Positions 1 through 9,674 of a DNA stretch of 64,000 nucleotides are shown here, piece after piece. Position 1 is the stretch's first letter. Each line of letters opens with the position of its first letter. The position numbers and the translations under genes were made by a program. Source of the stretch: CANKHA01 sp035652315 (lineage in GTDB: Bacteria; Pseudomonadota; Alphaproteobacteria; Rhizobiales; Xanthobacteraceae); contig DASREA010000028.1 in the NCBI GenBank assembly GCA_035652315.1, positions 18,245-82,244 of the forward strand, in the 5' to 3' direction. The notes below the pieces were generated by a model that did not search any database, was not told where the DNA came from, and saw only the letters and a list, made by a program, of their open reading frames with translations.

Positions 1-1
1 G

Positions 2-553
2 GCGGTGGTCTCGATCAACCGCTTCTCCGCCGATACCGACGCCGAGATTGCGCTGGTCAAGGAGAAGTGCAAGGCGCTGGGCGTTGAGGCGCTGATGGCC
101 GACCACTGGGCAATGGGCGGGCAGGGTGCCGCCGAGGTGGCGCGCGCGGTGGTGAAGGCGATTGATGCCGGCGCCGGCAAGGTGAAGTTCCTTTATCCGG
201 ACGAGATGCCGTTGTTCGAGAAGATCCGCACCATCGCGAAGGAAATCTACCGCGCCAATGATGCCACCGCGGACAAATCGGTAAAGGACCAACTCAAGGC
301 CTGGGAAGAGATGGGCTACGGCAAGCTACCGATCTGCGTCGCGAAGACGCAGTATTCCTTCTCCACCAATCCCGACGCCAAGGGCGCGCCGACCGGCCAC
401 AGCATCAATGTGCGTGAGGTGCGGCTTTCCGCGGGCGCGGAATTCGTCGTCGCCATCTGCGGAGAGATCATGACCATGCCCGGTCTGCCCAAGGTGCCCT
501 CCGCCGAAGCCATCGACGTCGGCGCGGATGGGAAGATTGTCGGGTTGTTCTAG
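2..553 (+). CDS. fhs: Formate-tetrahydrofolate ligase, C-terminal part (5' end outside window)
   Basis: This is the last 183 codons of an ATP-dependent formate-tetrahydrofolate ligase, which makes 10-formyl-THF from formate in the cytoplasm. The reading frame is open to the left edge, so the start lies before the window and the GTG at 5 is internal. Recognisable C-terminal family features are the KFLYPDE stretch, the IAKEIYRA helix, the CVAKTQYSFS motif and the closing ICGEIMTMPGLPKVP segment. It ends 20 bp before the formate dehydrogenase genes, which fits a formate-handling cluster: one enzyme assimilates formate and the other oxidises it. The family call is secure. Confidence 0.95.
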   Translation, partial: AVVSINRFSADTDAEIALVKEKCKALGVEALMADHWAMGGQGAAEVARAVVKAIDAGAGKVKFLYPDEMPLFEKIRTIAKEIYRANDATADKSVKDQLKAWEEMGYGKLPICVAKTQYSFSTNPDAKGAPTGHSINVREVRLSAGAEFVVAICGEIMTMPGLPKVPSAEAIDVGADGKIVGLF

Positions 554-573
554 CGCGCTGTGGAAAGGCTATC

Positions 574-2277
<1,704 letters not shown>

Positions 2278-2326
2278 TCCAACCCCTCCCCCTTGTGGGG
2301 GGTAGCGCCAGAGGCCGATTGAGTTA

Positions 2327-2447
2327 CGTGTCCCGGGCGCAGCGCAGCACGAAGTGGTGCGCTGCAGACCCGGGACCCCGGTTTGATGAAAGTTGGGTCC
2401 CGGATCAGCGGTGCACCGCTAACGCGCTGCGCCGCATCCGGGACACG
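2327..2447. repeat. Extragenic palindromic element between fdh1B and fdh1A
   Basis: The outer arms CGTGTCCCGG (2327-2336) and CCGGGACACG (2438-2447) are perfect complements. Between them lie nested palindromes, for example GTCCCGGG against CCCGGGAC, GCAGCGCA against TGCGCTGC, and AGCGGTGCACCGCT. Elements built around TCCCGG and CCGGGA arms are common between genes in Bradyrhizobium-like genomes. It sits inside the fdh operon just before the alpha-subunit ribosome-binding site, so it would fold in the mRNA and could affect processing or the ratio of the two subunits. Confidence 0.75.
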
Positions 2448-2462
2448 AGGAGAGGCGATACC

Positions 2463-5255
2463 ATGACCGAAAGCAACGGCGCAGCGACGACTGTGAAATT
2501 CACCCTCGACGGCCGCGAGGTCGCGGCGCACGCGGGCGAGACCATCTGGCAGGTGGCGCAGCGCCAGGGCGCCGAAATCCCGCATCTTTGCTATCTGCCC
2601 GAGCCGGGCTATCGCGCCGATGGCAATTGCCGCGCCTGCATGGTGGAGATCGAAGGTGAGCGCGTGCTCGCGGCAAGCTGCATCCGCAAGCCCGCCGCCG
2701 GCATGAAGGTAAAGACCGCCACCGACCGCGCCAAGGCCGCGCGGCGCATGGTCTTTGAATTGCTGGTCACCGACCAGCCCGCGCGCGAGACCGCGCACGA
2801 TCCGCAATCGAAATTCTGGGCCTGGGCCGACCGCATGAACGTCGCCACGAGCCGCTTCGATGCCGACGCGCGGCCGGGCTCGGACCGCAGCCATCCGGCC
2901 ATGGCGGTCAATCTCGACGCCTGCATCCAATGCAATCTCTGCGTCCGCGCCTGCCGCGAAGTGCAGGTCAATGACGTGATCGGGATGGCGGGGCGCGGCC
3001 ACGGCGAGAAGATCGTCTTCGATTTCGACGATCCGATGGGCAATTCAACCTGCGTCGCCTGCGGCGAATGCGTGCAGGTCTGCCCCACCGGCGCATTGAT
3101 GCCGGCGACGCTGGTCGATGAGGCGAATGTGCGCACCGGCTATCCCGACCGCGAGGTGAACAGTGTCTGTCCCTATTGCGGTGTCGGCTGCCAGATCACC
3201 TACAAGATTAAGAACGACAAGCTGCTCTATGTCACCGGGCGCGACGGGCCGGCCAACGAGAATAGGCTCTGCGTCAAAGGCCGCTTCGGCTTCGACTACG
3301 TGCATAATCCGGAACGGCTGACCCAGCCGATGATCCGCAAGGACGGCGTGCCCAAGCGCGTGGACGAGCGGATCGATCCGAAAAATCCCTGGACGCATTT
3401 CCGCCCCGCCACCTGGGAAGAAGCGCTCGACCGTGCCGCCGGCGGCCTGAAGAAGATTCGCGACGCCCATGGCGGCGGCGCGCTCGCCGGCTTCGGCTCG
3501 GCGAAAGGATCCAACGAAGAGGCTTATCTGTTCCAGAAGCTGGTGCGCACCGGCTTCGGCACCAACAATGTCGATCACTGCACGCGGCTCTGCCACGCCT
3601 CCTCGGTGGCGGCGCTCATGGAGGGCATCGGTTCCGGGGCGGTGTCGGCGAGCTTCAACGAGTGCAAGAATTCCGACGTGATGATCGTCATCGGCGCCAA
3701 CCCAACGGAGAATCATCCCGTCGCCGCCACTTTCTTCAAGCAGGCAGCCAAGCGCGGCGCCACGCTCATCGTCATGGACCCGCGCGGCCAGGCGCTCAAG
3801 CGCCACGCCACTTATATGTTGCAGTTCAATCCAGGCACCGACGTGGCGATGCTCAACGGCATCCTCAACACCATCGTCACCGAAAAGCTCTACGACGAGC
3901 AGTACATCCAGACCTATGTCGAAGGCTTCAAGCCTTTCGCCGAGAGCATCAAGGATTTCACGCCGGAGGAAATGGCGCCGATCTGCGGCATCGATGCCGA
4001 AACGCTGCGCACGGTGGCGCGCAAATTCGCCCGCGCCCGGGCGGCTATCATCTTCTGGGGCATGGGCGTGTCGCAGCACACCCACGGCACCGACAATGCG
4101 CGCTGCCTGATCGCGCTCTCCTTGATCACCGGGCAGATCGGCCGCCCCGGCACCGGGCTGCATCCGCTGCGCGGGCAGAACAATGTGCAGGGCGCGAGCG
4201 ACGCCGGCCTGATCCCAATGTTTTTCCCCGATTACAAATCGGTCGAGGACGCGCAGATCCGCGGCAAGTTCGAGGCCGCCTGGAACACCAAGCTCGATCC
4301 CAAGAAGGGCCTCACCGTGGTCGAGATCATGGACGCGGTGCATGCCGACAAGATCAAGGGCATGTACATCATGGGCGAAAATCCGGCGATGTCCGATCCG
4401 GACCTCAACCATGCGCGGCAAGCGCTGGCGCATCTGGAGCATCTCGTGGTGCAGGACCTCTTCCTCACGGAGACGGCGACCTATGCCGACGTGGTGCTGC
4501 CCGCCTCCGCCTGGCCGGAGAAGGACGGCACCGTCACTAACACCAACAGGCAAGTTCAAATGGGCCGCAAGGCGCTGCCGCTGCCCGGCGACGCGCGGCC
4601 GGACTGGGAACTCATTCAGGAAATCGCGCGCCGGCTCGGCTTGAATTGGAATTACGCGCATCCGCGCGACGTCTACGCCGAAATGGCCTCGCTCATGCCC
4701 TCACTTGAGAACATTTCGTGGGACCGCATCGAGCGCGAAAGCGCGGTGACTTATCCGGCCGACGCGCCCGACAAGCCCGGCCGCGACGTCGTCTTCGACA
4801 AGGGCTTCCCGCGTCCTGGCGGCTTCGGCAAATTGGTGGCGGCGAAATTTCAGCCGCCCGACGAGACGCCGGACGCGCGCTACCCCTTCATCCTCACCAC
4901 CGGCCGCCAGCTCGAACATTGGCACACCGGCGCGATGACGCGCCGCGCCACGACGCTCGACGCGCTGGAGCCGGCGCCGGTCGCCAATCTGTCGCGCGCC
5001 GATATCGCCAAGCTGGGGCTCAGGCCCGGTGACCGCGTGCGCGTCACCACCCGGCGCGGCACGGTCGAGCTTGCCGCGCGCATGGACGACGCCATTCCGC
5101 CGGGCGTGGTGTTCATTCCCTTCGCCTACGTGGAGGCGGCGGCGAACTTGCTCACCAACCCGGCGCTCGATCCGTTCGGCAAAATCCCTGAGTTCAAATA
5201 CTGCGCCGCGCGCGTGGAGCCCGCCGCTGCGGTCCCGCGCGAAGCGGCGGAGTAA
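2463..5255 (+). CDS. fdh1A: Formate dehydrogenase alpha subunit, molybdenum or tungsten bis-MGD
   Basis: This 930-aa catalytic subunit oxidises formate to CO2. An N-terminal ferredoxin domain carries a [2Fe-2S] site at Cys43, Cys56, Cys59 and Cys73. Two [4Fe-4S] ferredoxin motifs follow (CIQCNLCVRAC and CVACGECVQVCP), then the proximal cluster CPYCGVGC and the molybdopterin-binding domains. The metal-ligand residue is Cys377 in DHCTRLCHASS, followed by His378, so this is a Cys and not a Sec enzyme. The ATG at 2463 is chosen because the ferredoxin domain begins there and GGAGAGGC precedes it; the frame is open further upstream through an extragenic palindrome. Whether the metal is Mo or W cannot be read from the sequence. 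Confidence 0.92.
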   Translation: MTESNGAATTVKFTLDGREVAAHAGETIWQVAQRQGAEIPHLCYLPEPGYRADGNCRACMVEIEGERVLAASCIRKPAAGMKVKTATDRAKAARRMVFELLVTDQPARETAHDPQSKFWAWADRMNVATSRFDADARPGSDRSHPAMAVNLDACIQCNLCVRACREVQVNDVIGMAGRGHGEKIVFDFDDPMGNSTCVACGECVQVCPTGALMPATLVDEANVRTGYPDREVNSVCPYCGVGCQITYKIKNDKLLYVTGRDGPANENRLCVKGRFGFDYVHNPERLTQPMIRKDGVPKRVDERIDPKNPWTHFRPATWEEALDRAAGGLKKIRDAHGGGALAGFGSAKGSNEEAYLFQKLVRTGFGTNNVDHCTRLCHASSVAALMEGIGSGAVSASFNECKNSDVMIVIGANPTENHPVAATFFKQAAKRGATLIVMDPRGQALKRHATYMLQFNPGTDVAMLNGILNTIVTEKLYDEQYIQTYVEGFKPFAESIKDFTPEEMAPICGIDAETLRTVARKFARARAAIIFWGMGVSQHTHGTDNARCLIALSLITGQIGRPGTGLHPLRGQNNVQGASDAGLIPMFFPDYKSVEDAQIRGKFEAAWNTKLDPKKGLTVVEIMDAVHADKIKGMYIMGENPAMSDPDLNHARQALAHLEHLVVQDLFLTETATYADVVLPASAWPEKDGTVTNTNRQVQMGRKALPLPGDARPDWELIQEIARRLGLNWNYAHPRDVYAEMASLMPSLENISWDRIERESAVTYPADAPDKPGRDVVFDKGFPRPGGFGKLVAAKFQPPDETPDARYPFILTTGRQLEHWHTGAMTRRATTLDALEPAPVANLSRADIAKLGLRPGDRVRVTTRRGTVELAARMDDAIPPGVVFIPFAYVEAAANLLTNPALDPFGKIPEFKYCAARVEPAAAVPREAAE

Positions 5256-5410
5256 ACTTACCCTCCCCCTTCAGTGGGGAGGGCCGACGCGTGAAACGCG
5301 TCGGGGTGGAGGCGACGATGCGCGCGTTGTTGCGGAGCCCCCCACCCCCGACCCCTCCCCACGCTTCGCGGGGGAGGGGAGAAGAAATCCCGCGCGAAAC
5401 GGCGGAGTAA
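5233..5410. repeat. Repeat insert flanked by a duplicated copy of the fdh1A 3' end
   Basis: The last 23 bases of fdh1A including its stop codon (5233-5255) recur at 5388-5410 with a single G-to-A difference. The roughly 130 bp between them are made of GC-rich inverted repeats: CCCTCCCC against GGGGAGGG, CCGACGCG-TGAAA-CGCGTCGG, and CCCCTCCCC against GGGGAGGGG. A further CCCTCTCC/GGAGAGGG hairpin follows at about 5425-5450. The direct repeat looks like the footprint of an insertion or a local duplication that kept the end of the gene intact. Confidence 0.75.
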
Positions 5411-5489
5411 TTCTTCTTCACCCCGACCCTCTCCCCAGCGAGGAGAGGGGGAGCTACCATAATCCCACCCCTTACCGCCGGAGGCCGCC

Positions 5490-5777
5490 ATGCTTTTCGT
5501 CATTCATGCCATGGACAAGAAGGACGCGATCCAGACGCGCGCCAAATATTACCGCGCGCACCGCATCCATCTCGACGAGGCGTCGAAGCACGGCGTCACG
5601 GTGATAACGGCCGGGCCGTTCGTCGCCGACGACAACGAGACCCCGATTGGCAGCCTGTTCATTATCGATGCCAAGGACCGTGCTGCCGCCCAGGCCTTCA
5701 CCAACAGCGACCCTTATCACGTCAACGGCGTTTGGGACGCGGTGGAGATTCACGCGTATCATAAGAAGCGCGGGTAA
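5490..5777 (+). CDS. YciI family protein
   Basis: This 95-aa protein matches the YciI family, small ferredoxin-like alpha/beta domains of unclear enzymatic role. The family pattern is visible: an N-terminal MLFVIHAMDKKDA strand, the RAHRIHLDEA segment with its conserved His, the GPF turn, and the AFTNSDPYHVNGVWDAVEIHAY region with the Asp-Pro-Tyr motif. A CCGGAGG ribosome-binding site precedes the ATG. It lies between formate dehydrogenase and biotin synthase but is separated from both by repeat-bearing spacers, so no shared operon is evident. The function is unknown. Confidence 0.85.
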   Translation: MLFVIHAMDKKDAIQTRAKYYRAHRIHLDEASKHGVTVITAGPFVADDNETPIGSLFIIDAKDRAAAQAFTNSDPYHVNGVWDAVEIHAYHKKRG

Positions 5778-5854
5778 CTTCTCTTCTTCCCTCCGAGGGG
5801 AGAATCGGAAAGTGGCGCTTGTCGCGGCCGCCGACACCTTTATGGTGGGGTACC

Positions 5855-5889
5855 ATCAAAACGCGGATGCCCGGAACGTGCGGGCATGA
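5855..5889. repeat. Short palindrome just upstream of bioB
   Basis: The arms ATGCCCG and CGGGCAT are separated by a short AACGTG loop, and CGTC/GACG-like flanks extend the dyad. This resembles half of the CGTCATGCCCGG-type extragenic palindromes frequent in Hyphomicrobiales. It ends about 10 bp before the bioB start, so a hairpin would form in the leader close to the ribosome-binding site. Confidence 0.5.
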
Positions 5890-5899
5890 CGAGGAAAAA

Positions 5900-6892
5900 A
5901 TGTCTCTCGCCGAATCGCTGTTCTCTGCCGCCGCCAAAAAAGCCCGCGGCGCCGTGCGCCATGACTGGACGCGCGAAGAGGTGAGGGCGCTGTTCGATCT
6001 GCCCTTCCCCGATCTCGTGTTCGAAGCGCAGCGCATCCACCGCGAGAACTTCGATCCGCGCGAGGTGCAGATTTCCACGCTGCTGTCGATCAAGACCGGC
6101 GGCTGCCCGGAGGATTGCGGCTATTGCGCGCAAAGCGCGCATTACGATACCGGCGTCAAAGCGCAAAAGCTGATGAGCATCGAAGCGGTGCTGGCCGACG
6201 CGCGCGCGGCGAAAGCCGCGGGCGCGAGCCGCTTCTGCATGGGCGCCGCCTGGCGCTCGCCCAAGGACCGCGACCTCGATTCCGTCTGCGCCATGGTGGA
6301 AGGCGTCAAGGCGCTCGGCATGGAAACCTGCGTCACGCTCGGCATGCTGACGGGCGCGCAGGCGCGGCGACTGAAGGACGCCGGCCTTGATTACTACAAC
6401 CACAACCTCGACACCTCGCCGGAATATTACGGACAGATCATCACAACCCGCACTTATCAGGACCGGCTCGACACCTTGGCCTGCGTGCGCGAGGCCGGCA
6501 TCCATGTCTGCTGCGGCGGCATCATCGGGCTGGGCGAAAGCCGCGAGGACCGCATTAGCATGATCGCGACGCTGGCGTCGCTTCCGGCGCATCCGGAAAG
6601 CGTGCCGATCAACATGCTGGTTCAGGTGGAAGGCACACCGCTTGCCGGCCGCGACAAGCTCGATCCAATCGAATTCGTGCGCACCGTCGCTGCGGCGCGC
6701 ATCACGATGCCGAAATCCATGGTGCGGCTGTCGGCGGGGCGCGAAGACATGACCGACGAGACGCAGGCGCTCTGCTTCCTCGCCGGCGCCAATTCGATCT
6801 TCTACGGGCCGAAGCTGCTCACCACGCCGAATCGCGCGCACGACAAGGACATGGCCTTGCTCGGCCGTCTCGGCATGACGCCGATGGCGTGA
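5900..6892 (+). CDS. bioB: Biotin synthase
   Basis: This 330-aa radical-SAM enzyme inserts sulfur into dethiobiotin, the last step of biotin synthesis. The radical-SAM cluster ligands are Cys69, Cys73 and Cys76 in GGCPEDCGYCAQSAHY. Further family motifs are YYNHNLDTSPEYY, GGIIGLGE and PINMLVQVEGTPL, and the C-terminal RLSAGREDM carries the conserved Arg for the [2Fe-2S] cluster. The ATG at 5900 follows GAGGAAAA; the frame continues upstream but that extension runs through a palindrome and is not family-like. No other biotin gene is adjacent, so bioB stands alone here. Confidence 0.96.
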   Translation: MSLAESLFSAAAKKARGAVRHDWTREEVRALFDLPFPDLVFEAQRIHRENFDPREVQISTLLSIKTGGCPEDCGYCAQSAHYDTGVKAQKLMSIEAVLADARAAKAAGASRFCMGAAWRSPKDRDLDSVCAMVEGVKALGMETCVTLGMLTGAQARRLKDAGLDYYNHNLDTSPEYYGQIITTRTYQDRLDTLACVREAGIHVCCGGIIGLGESREDRISMIATLASLPAHPESVPINMLVQVEGTPLAGRDKLDPIEFVRTVAAARITMPKSMVRLSAGREDMTDETQALCFLAGANSIFYGPKLLTTPNRAHDKDMALLGRLGMTPMA

Positions 6893-6907
6893 CCATGGCT
6901 TGCCGGG

Positions 6908-7261
6908 TCACCTGCTGGCGCCCGCCTGGCTCGGCTGTCCATATTGCAGCACCTGCACTCTTTCCAACGTCACCAGGCCGCTCGCCATCATGCCGTCGAG
7001 CACGGGAAGAAAGGCGTCGATCTTGGCCTGCGCATCGACGATTTCGATGACGATCGGCAGATCCTGCGACAGGCGCAGGATCTTGGTGGTGTGAATGCGG
7101 CTCCGGTGTCCGAAACCGACATGCCCGCGCAAAACCGTGATGCCGGCAAGATGCATCTCGCGCGCCTTGAGCACGATCGCCTCGTACAACGGCAGATGTT
7201 CGAACCTGTCGTCCTCGCCGAAGAAAATGCGCAGCAGAATGGCGTCGCGTGGGAGTTCCAT
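6908..7261 (-). CDS. DUF190 family protein, last gene of the fluoride operon
   Basis: This 117-aa protein has the DUF190 ferredoxin-like pattern: RIFFGEDDRF near the N-terminus, the YEAIVLKAREMHLAGITVLRG helix-strand (abbreviated) and a C-terminal LVTLERVQVLQY strand. DUF190 genes commonly sit next to crcB. Its ATG lies 3 bp past the crcB stop, so the two are almost certainly co-translated. It is the distal member of a transcript that starts with a fluoride riboswitch, which supports a role as accessory or regulatory partner of the CrcB channel. The biochemical function of the family is not established. Confidence 0.88.
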   Translation of the reverse strand: MELPRDAILLRIFFGEDDRFEHLPLYEAIVLKAREMHLAGITVLRGHVGFGHRSRIHTTKILRLSQDLPIVIEIVDAQAKIDAFLPVLDGMMASGLVTLERVQVLQYGQPSQAGASR

Positions 7262-7264
7262 GGC

Positions 7265-7663
7265 TCAAACCCATTTCATTGCGTTGAGGCTTACTGCGAG
7301 AGCATAGCCGGCCCAGACGGCGACGAGGCAGAGGACCACCGAGGCTGTGATGTTGGCGCCAGCGTATAGCCACTCGCCGTCATTCATAAGGCTTAGCGTT
7401 TGCAGACTGAACGACGAAAAGGTCGTGTAGCCTCCGCAAAACCCCACCATCACGAATTGCCGTGCGGTCGAGCCGACGAAGACGCGCCCATCAGGGCCGG
7501 TCAAGGTGGCGAAGAAGCCGATAATGAAGGACCCGATTATGTTTACGATCAATGTGCCGTACGGAAACGTTTCGCCGATCGTGCGTGCCGCCACGCCCGA
7601 GCAGAAAAACCGAGCCATGCCTCCCAATGCACTGCCGACTGCGATCCAGAAATAACTGGCCAT
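7265..7663 (-). CDS. crcB: Fluoride ion channel CrcB/Fluc
   Basis: This 132-aa protein has four predicted transmembrane helices and is a dual-topology fluoride channel subunit of the inner membrane. The family signatures are GSALGGMARF near the N-terminus, NIIGSFIIGF with pore Asn41, and GFCGGYTTFSSFS containing the pore phenylalanines Phe82 and Phe85. It is downstream of an antiporter and a universal stress protein on a transcript headed by a fluoride riboswitch, so expression should rise with cytoplasmic fluoride. The 96-bp spacer before it shows no second riboswitch. Confidence 0.95.
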   Translation of the reverse strand: MASYFWIAVGSALGGMARFFCSGVAARTIGETFPYGTLIVNIIGSFIIGFFATLTGPDGRVFVGSTARQFVMVGFCGGYTTFSSFSLQTLSLMNDGEWLYAGANITASVVLCLVAVWAGYALAVSLNAMKWV

Positions 7664-7759
7664 GTTTTGAAATTCCTGACGGTGAAGGGCGAATCGGTGG
7701 CAAGAATACCAGACACGATCATACGGGATCGCCGCTGAATCCTGGTGTGCCGGCTTATC

Positions 7760-8179
7760 TTACTTGATGACAAGCACCGGGCAGGGCGCGAGTTGAACCA
7801 GCCGGTCGGCCCGGCTGCCGATCATGCGCTCGTAGAAGGCGGAGTGCCCGGTGGCGCCGATCACCAGCAAGTCAGCCTTGAGTTCGGCCGCGAGCTCGAC
7901 GATGTCGCGTACCGGATGCCCGGCGAGAACATGAGTTTCGAGCTCCACGTTGTGTTCGTCGGCCACCTTGTTTGCCCGTTGAATGACGGTGTGAAAACGG
8001 CGGGCGACGGCGCCCTTCTCCTCGCGTACCTCTTCGATGTATTCGGGCACGTAAGGCAATTCCTCGACCAAAACCATGTGGAGTTCCGCTCCATTCTGTT
8101 TCGCAATCTTGAGGGCGACTGACAGTGCCTTGAAGGCGGGTTCAGAACCGTCGTTGGCATGGAGGATTGTTTTGAACAT
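7760..8179 (-). CDS. Universal stress protein (UspA family)
   Basis: This 139-aa single-domain Usp begins with MFKTILHANDGSE. Near the C-terminus is the ATP-binding signature G-2x-G-9x-G-S, read as GATGHSAFYERMIGS. The ATG at 8179 is preferred over the GTG twelve bases upstream because GAGAG lies about 8 nt before it. It starts only 11 bp after the antiporter stop codon, so it belongs to the same fluoride-riboswitch transcript. Its exact role is not readable; stress signalling or nucleotide-dependent protection during fluoride exposure is an inference from the operon. Confidence 0.88.
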   Translation of the reverse strand: MFKTILHANDGSEPAFKALSVALKIAKQNGAELHMVLVEELPYVPEYIEEVREEKGAVARRFHTVIQRANKVADEHNVELETHVLAGHPVRDIVELAAELKADLLVIGATGHSAFYERMIGSRADRLVQLAPCPVLVIK

Positions 8180-8190
8180 GGTCGCTCTCA

Positions 8191-9405
8191 CTATTCGGCG
8201 GCGCCGACCGGCTTGGCGGCGATGGACGCCCCGGCTTCACGCGCTTCGTCTTCCGGTTTCGGCAGCAGGTGTTTCGGCAAGTAGAAGGCGTTGGCGATCA
8301 GCGTCGGTATGACGGCGCTTCCGATCACAACCGCGACGAGGATCGAATATTGGGATTGATTGATGATCCCATGCGAAAGTCCGAACAGCGACGAGATCGT
8401 GCCGAAGGTCAGCCCGGTGGACATCAACAACGTCGTATACATCGATTCCGGATTCGGCGTCTTGAAGATTCTCGTGACCGGATAGACGCCAATGAACTTC
8501 GAAACCATCTTCGCGGCCAGCATGACGACGAACGCAAACGGCGCGGCGACCAAGGCCGGGATCAAGACGAACGATCCGGCGCGGATGAAGTAGAACGGTG
8601 TCAGCAGGCCGAAAGTCAGCGTGCGAAGCCTGCGAATGAGAACGTGATCCTTGCCGACGGACCCGGCGAGCACCATACCCACGATATAGGCCGGTAGCAC
8701 GGCTTCGCTATCCGCCCAGCCGGCCAATGCTCCGAGGCCGAGCAGACAGAGCAGAAGAAATTTTGTCTCCAGTTCGGACGGGCGATTGCCAAAGAGCCGG
8801 AAGAATCTCGGCGTCAGCCACGGCAAAATAGCGAATGCGGCGACGGAAACGACGGCGAAGATCAGGGTTTTCATTGTGAACGGAGCGAAGATGAAGCCGA
8901 GCGCCAGCACGGTTCCCAGATCGTTGATGAAGCAGGCGGCCAGCACGGTTTTGCCGTAGTCGGTCTTATTCAGGCCGAACTCGATCATCACCGCATAGAC
9001 GACGGCGACCGAGGTGGTCGACAGCGCGACGCCCGCGAGCCAGCTCGGCATCACCTCCCAACCAAGAACGTAATAGGCGCCGGCAGCGCAGCAGAAGAAC
9101 GGAAAGAAGAAACCGGCGAGGCCCAGGGTGGTGGCTTCCTTCCATTTTTTCTTGAAGACAGCCGGGTCGAGTTCGGCGCCTGCCAAAAATGTAAGAACGA
9201 TCGCACCGATGCCAGAGAGAAACTTGATCCAGGACTCATCGGTGCCGAGGACCGCCGATCCGACGACCGCGCCAATGATCAATTGAGCGACGGTCCCGAC
9301 GACGATTTCGGACAGGGCAGTCGAGATGCGCAGCCAAATCGACAGCAGCGATGCGATCAGCGCGAGGCCCAACCAAAGGGCCGCCAATGCCCAGACGCTC
9401 GTCAT
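8191..9405 (-). CDS. CPA2-type cation:proton antiporter in the fluoride operon
   Basis: This 404-aa protein has about 11-12 hydrophobic helices and matches the Na+/H+ exchanger domain of monovalent cation:proton antiporters. The core ion-binding region reads AACFINDLGT, with Asn-Asp in place of the Asp-Asp of electrogenic members, which in the family usually goes with electroneutral exchange. The motif LTFLAGAELDP and the unwound-helix region GVALSTTSVAVVYAVM are also present. It is the first gene after the fluoride riboswitch. The substrate could be Na+ or K+ coupled to protons; direct fluoride transport has not been shown for this type. Confidence 0.85.
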   Translation of the reverse strand: MTSVWALAALWLGLALIASLLSIWLRISTALSEIVVGTVAQLIIGAVVGSAVLGTDESWIKFLSGIGAIVLTFLAGAELDPAVFKKKWKEATTLGLAGFFFPFFCCAAGAYYVLGWEVMPSWLAGVALSTTSVAVVYAVMIEFGLNKTDYGKTVLAACFINDLGTVLALGFIFAPFTMKTLIFAVVSVAAFAILPWLTPRFFRLFGNRPSELETKFLLLCLLGLGALAGWADSEAVLPAYIVGMVLAGSVGKDHVLIRRLRTLTFGLLTPFYFIRAGSFVLIPALVAAPFAFVVMLAAKMVSKFIGVYPVTRIFKTPNPESMYTTLLMSTGLTFGTISSLFGLSHGIINQSQYSILVAVVIGSAVIPTLIANAFYLPKHLLPKPEDEAREAGASIAAKPVGAAE

Positions 9406-9518
9406 GCCATTTCCTCTCTCTGTGCGTTTGGCCCAGGAGTCTCGTGACAGGGGAGCGAGCAGGCACTAAAAAACCACCTCGCATCGGCATGCACGGATTC
9501 CTACCGCCGTTTTCACGT

Positions 9519-9573
9519 GGCAGGAGTCATCAGCCTTTACGGGCGGTTATCGGGGAACTCCATCCCCATCGCC
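9519..9573 (-). promoter_or_regulatory. Fluoride riboswitch (crcB motif)
   Basis: Read on the minus strand, this segment has the core of the crcB motif in order: GGGGATGGAGTTCCCC, then AACCGCC, then GGCTGATGACTCCTG. The GGAGT and ACTCC arms form the first stem, GGGG and CCCC the second, and the CTGATGAC junction is diagnostic of the family. It lies about 115-170 nt before the antiporter start codon. The ACCGCC within the aptamer can also pair with GGCGGT just downstream (9503-9508 complement), which could form an alternative fold. No clear intrinsic terminator follows, though six T residues occur at 9468-9473. Confidence 0.9.
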
Positions 9574-9577
9574 TGAC

Positions 9578-9606
9578 AAGCTATCCGCGGGTGCGGGGCC
9601 GGTCAA
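9578..9606 (-). promoter_or_regulatory. Putative sigma-70 promoter of the fluoride operon
   Basis: On the minus strand a TTGACC box (9601-9606) is followed after 17 bp by TAGCTT (9578-9583). The predicted start point, around 9571, coincides with the first bases of the fluoride aptamer. The -10 box is a weak match, so the call leans on spacing and position. Confidence 0.5.
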
Positions 9607-9674
9607 TCTCGGAAACGCAGCCGCGCACAGGGGACTCTTGCGTGCCATGCATGTAGCGCGCAAATAGAGCGGGC

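Noticed and set aside
3045..4661. 538-codon antisense open frame over fdh1A
   Set aside because: It is a shadow of the formate dehydrogenase reading frame caused by GC-rich third positions, with no ribosome-binding site or recognisable domain.
7664..7759. A separate fluoride riboswitch directly before crcB
   Set aside because: The minus strand here has a GGCGATCCCG start but lacks the CTGATGA junction and the paired GGAG/CTCC arms. The real aptamer is upstream of the antiporter.
9466..9500. Intrinsic terminator of the fluoride riboswitch ending in T6
   Set aside because: Only a 4-bp GCAT/ATGC hairpin is seen before the T-run, with intervening bases. It is too weak to call.
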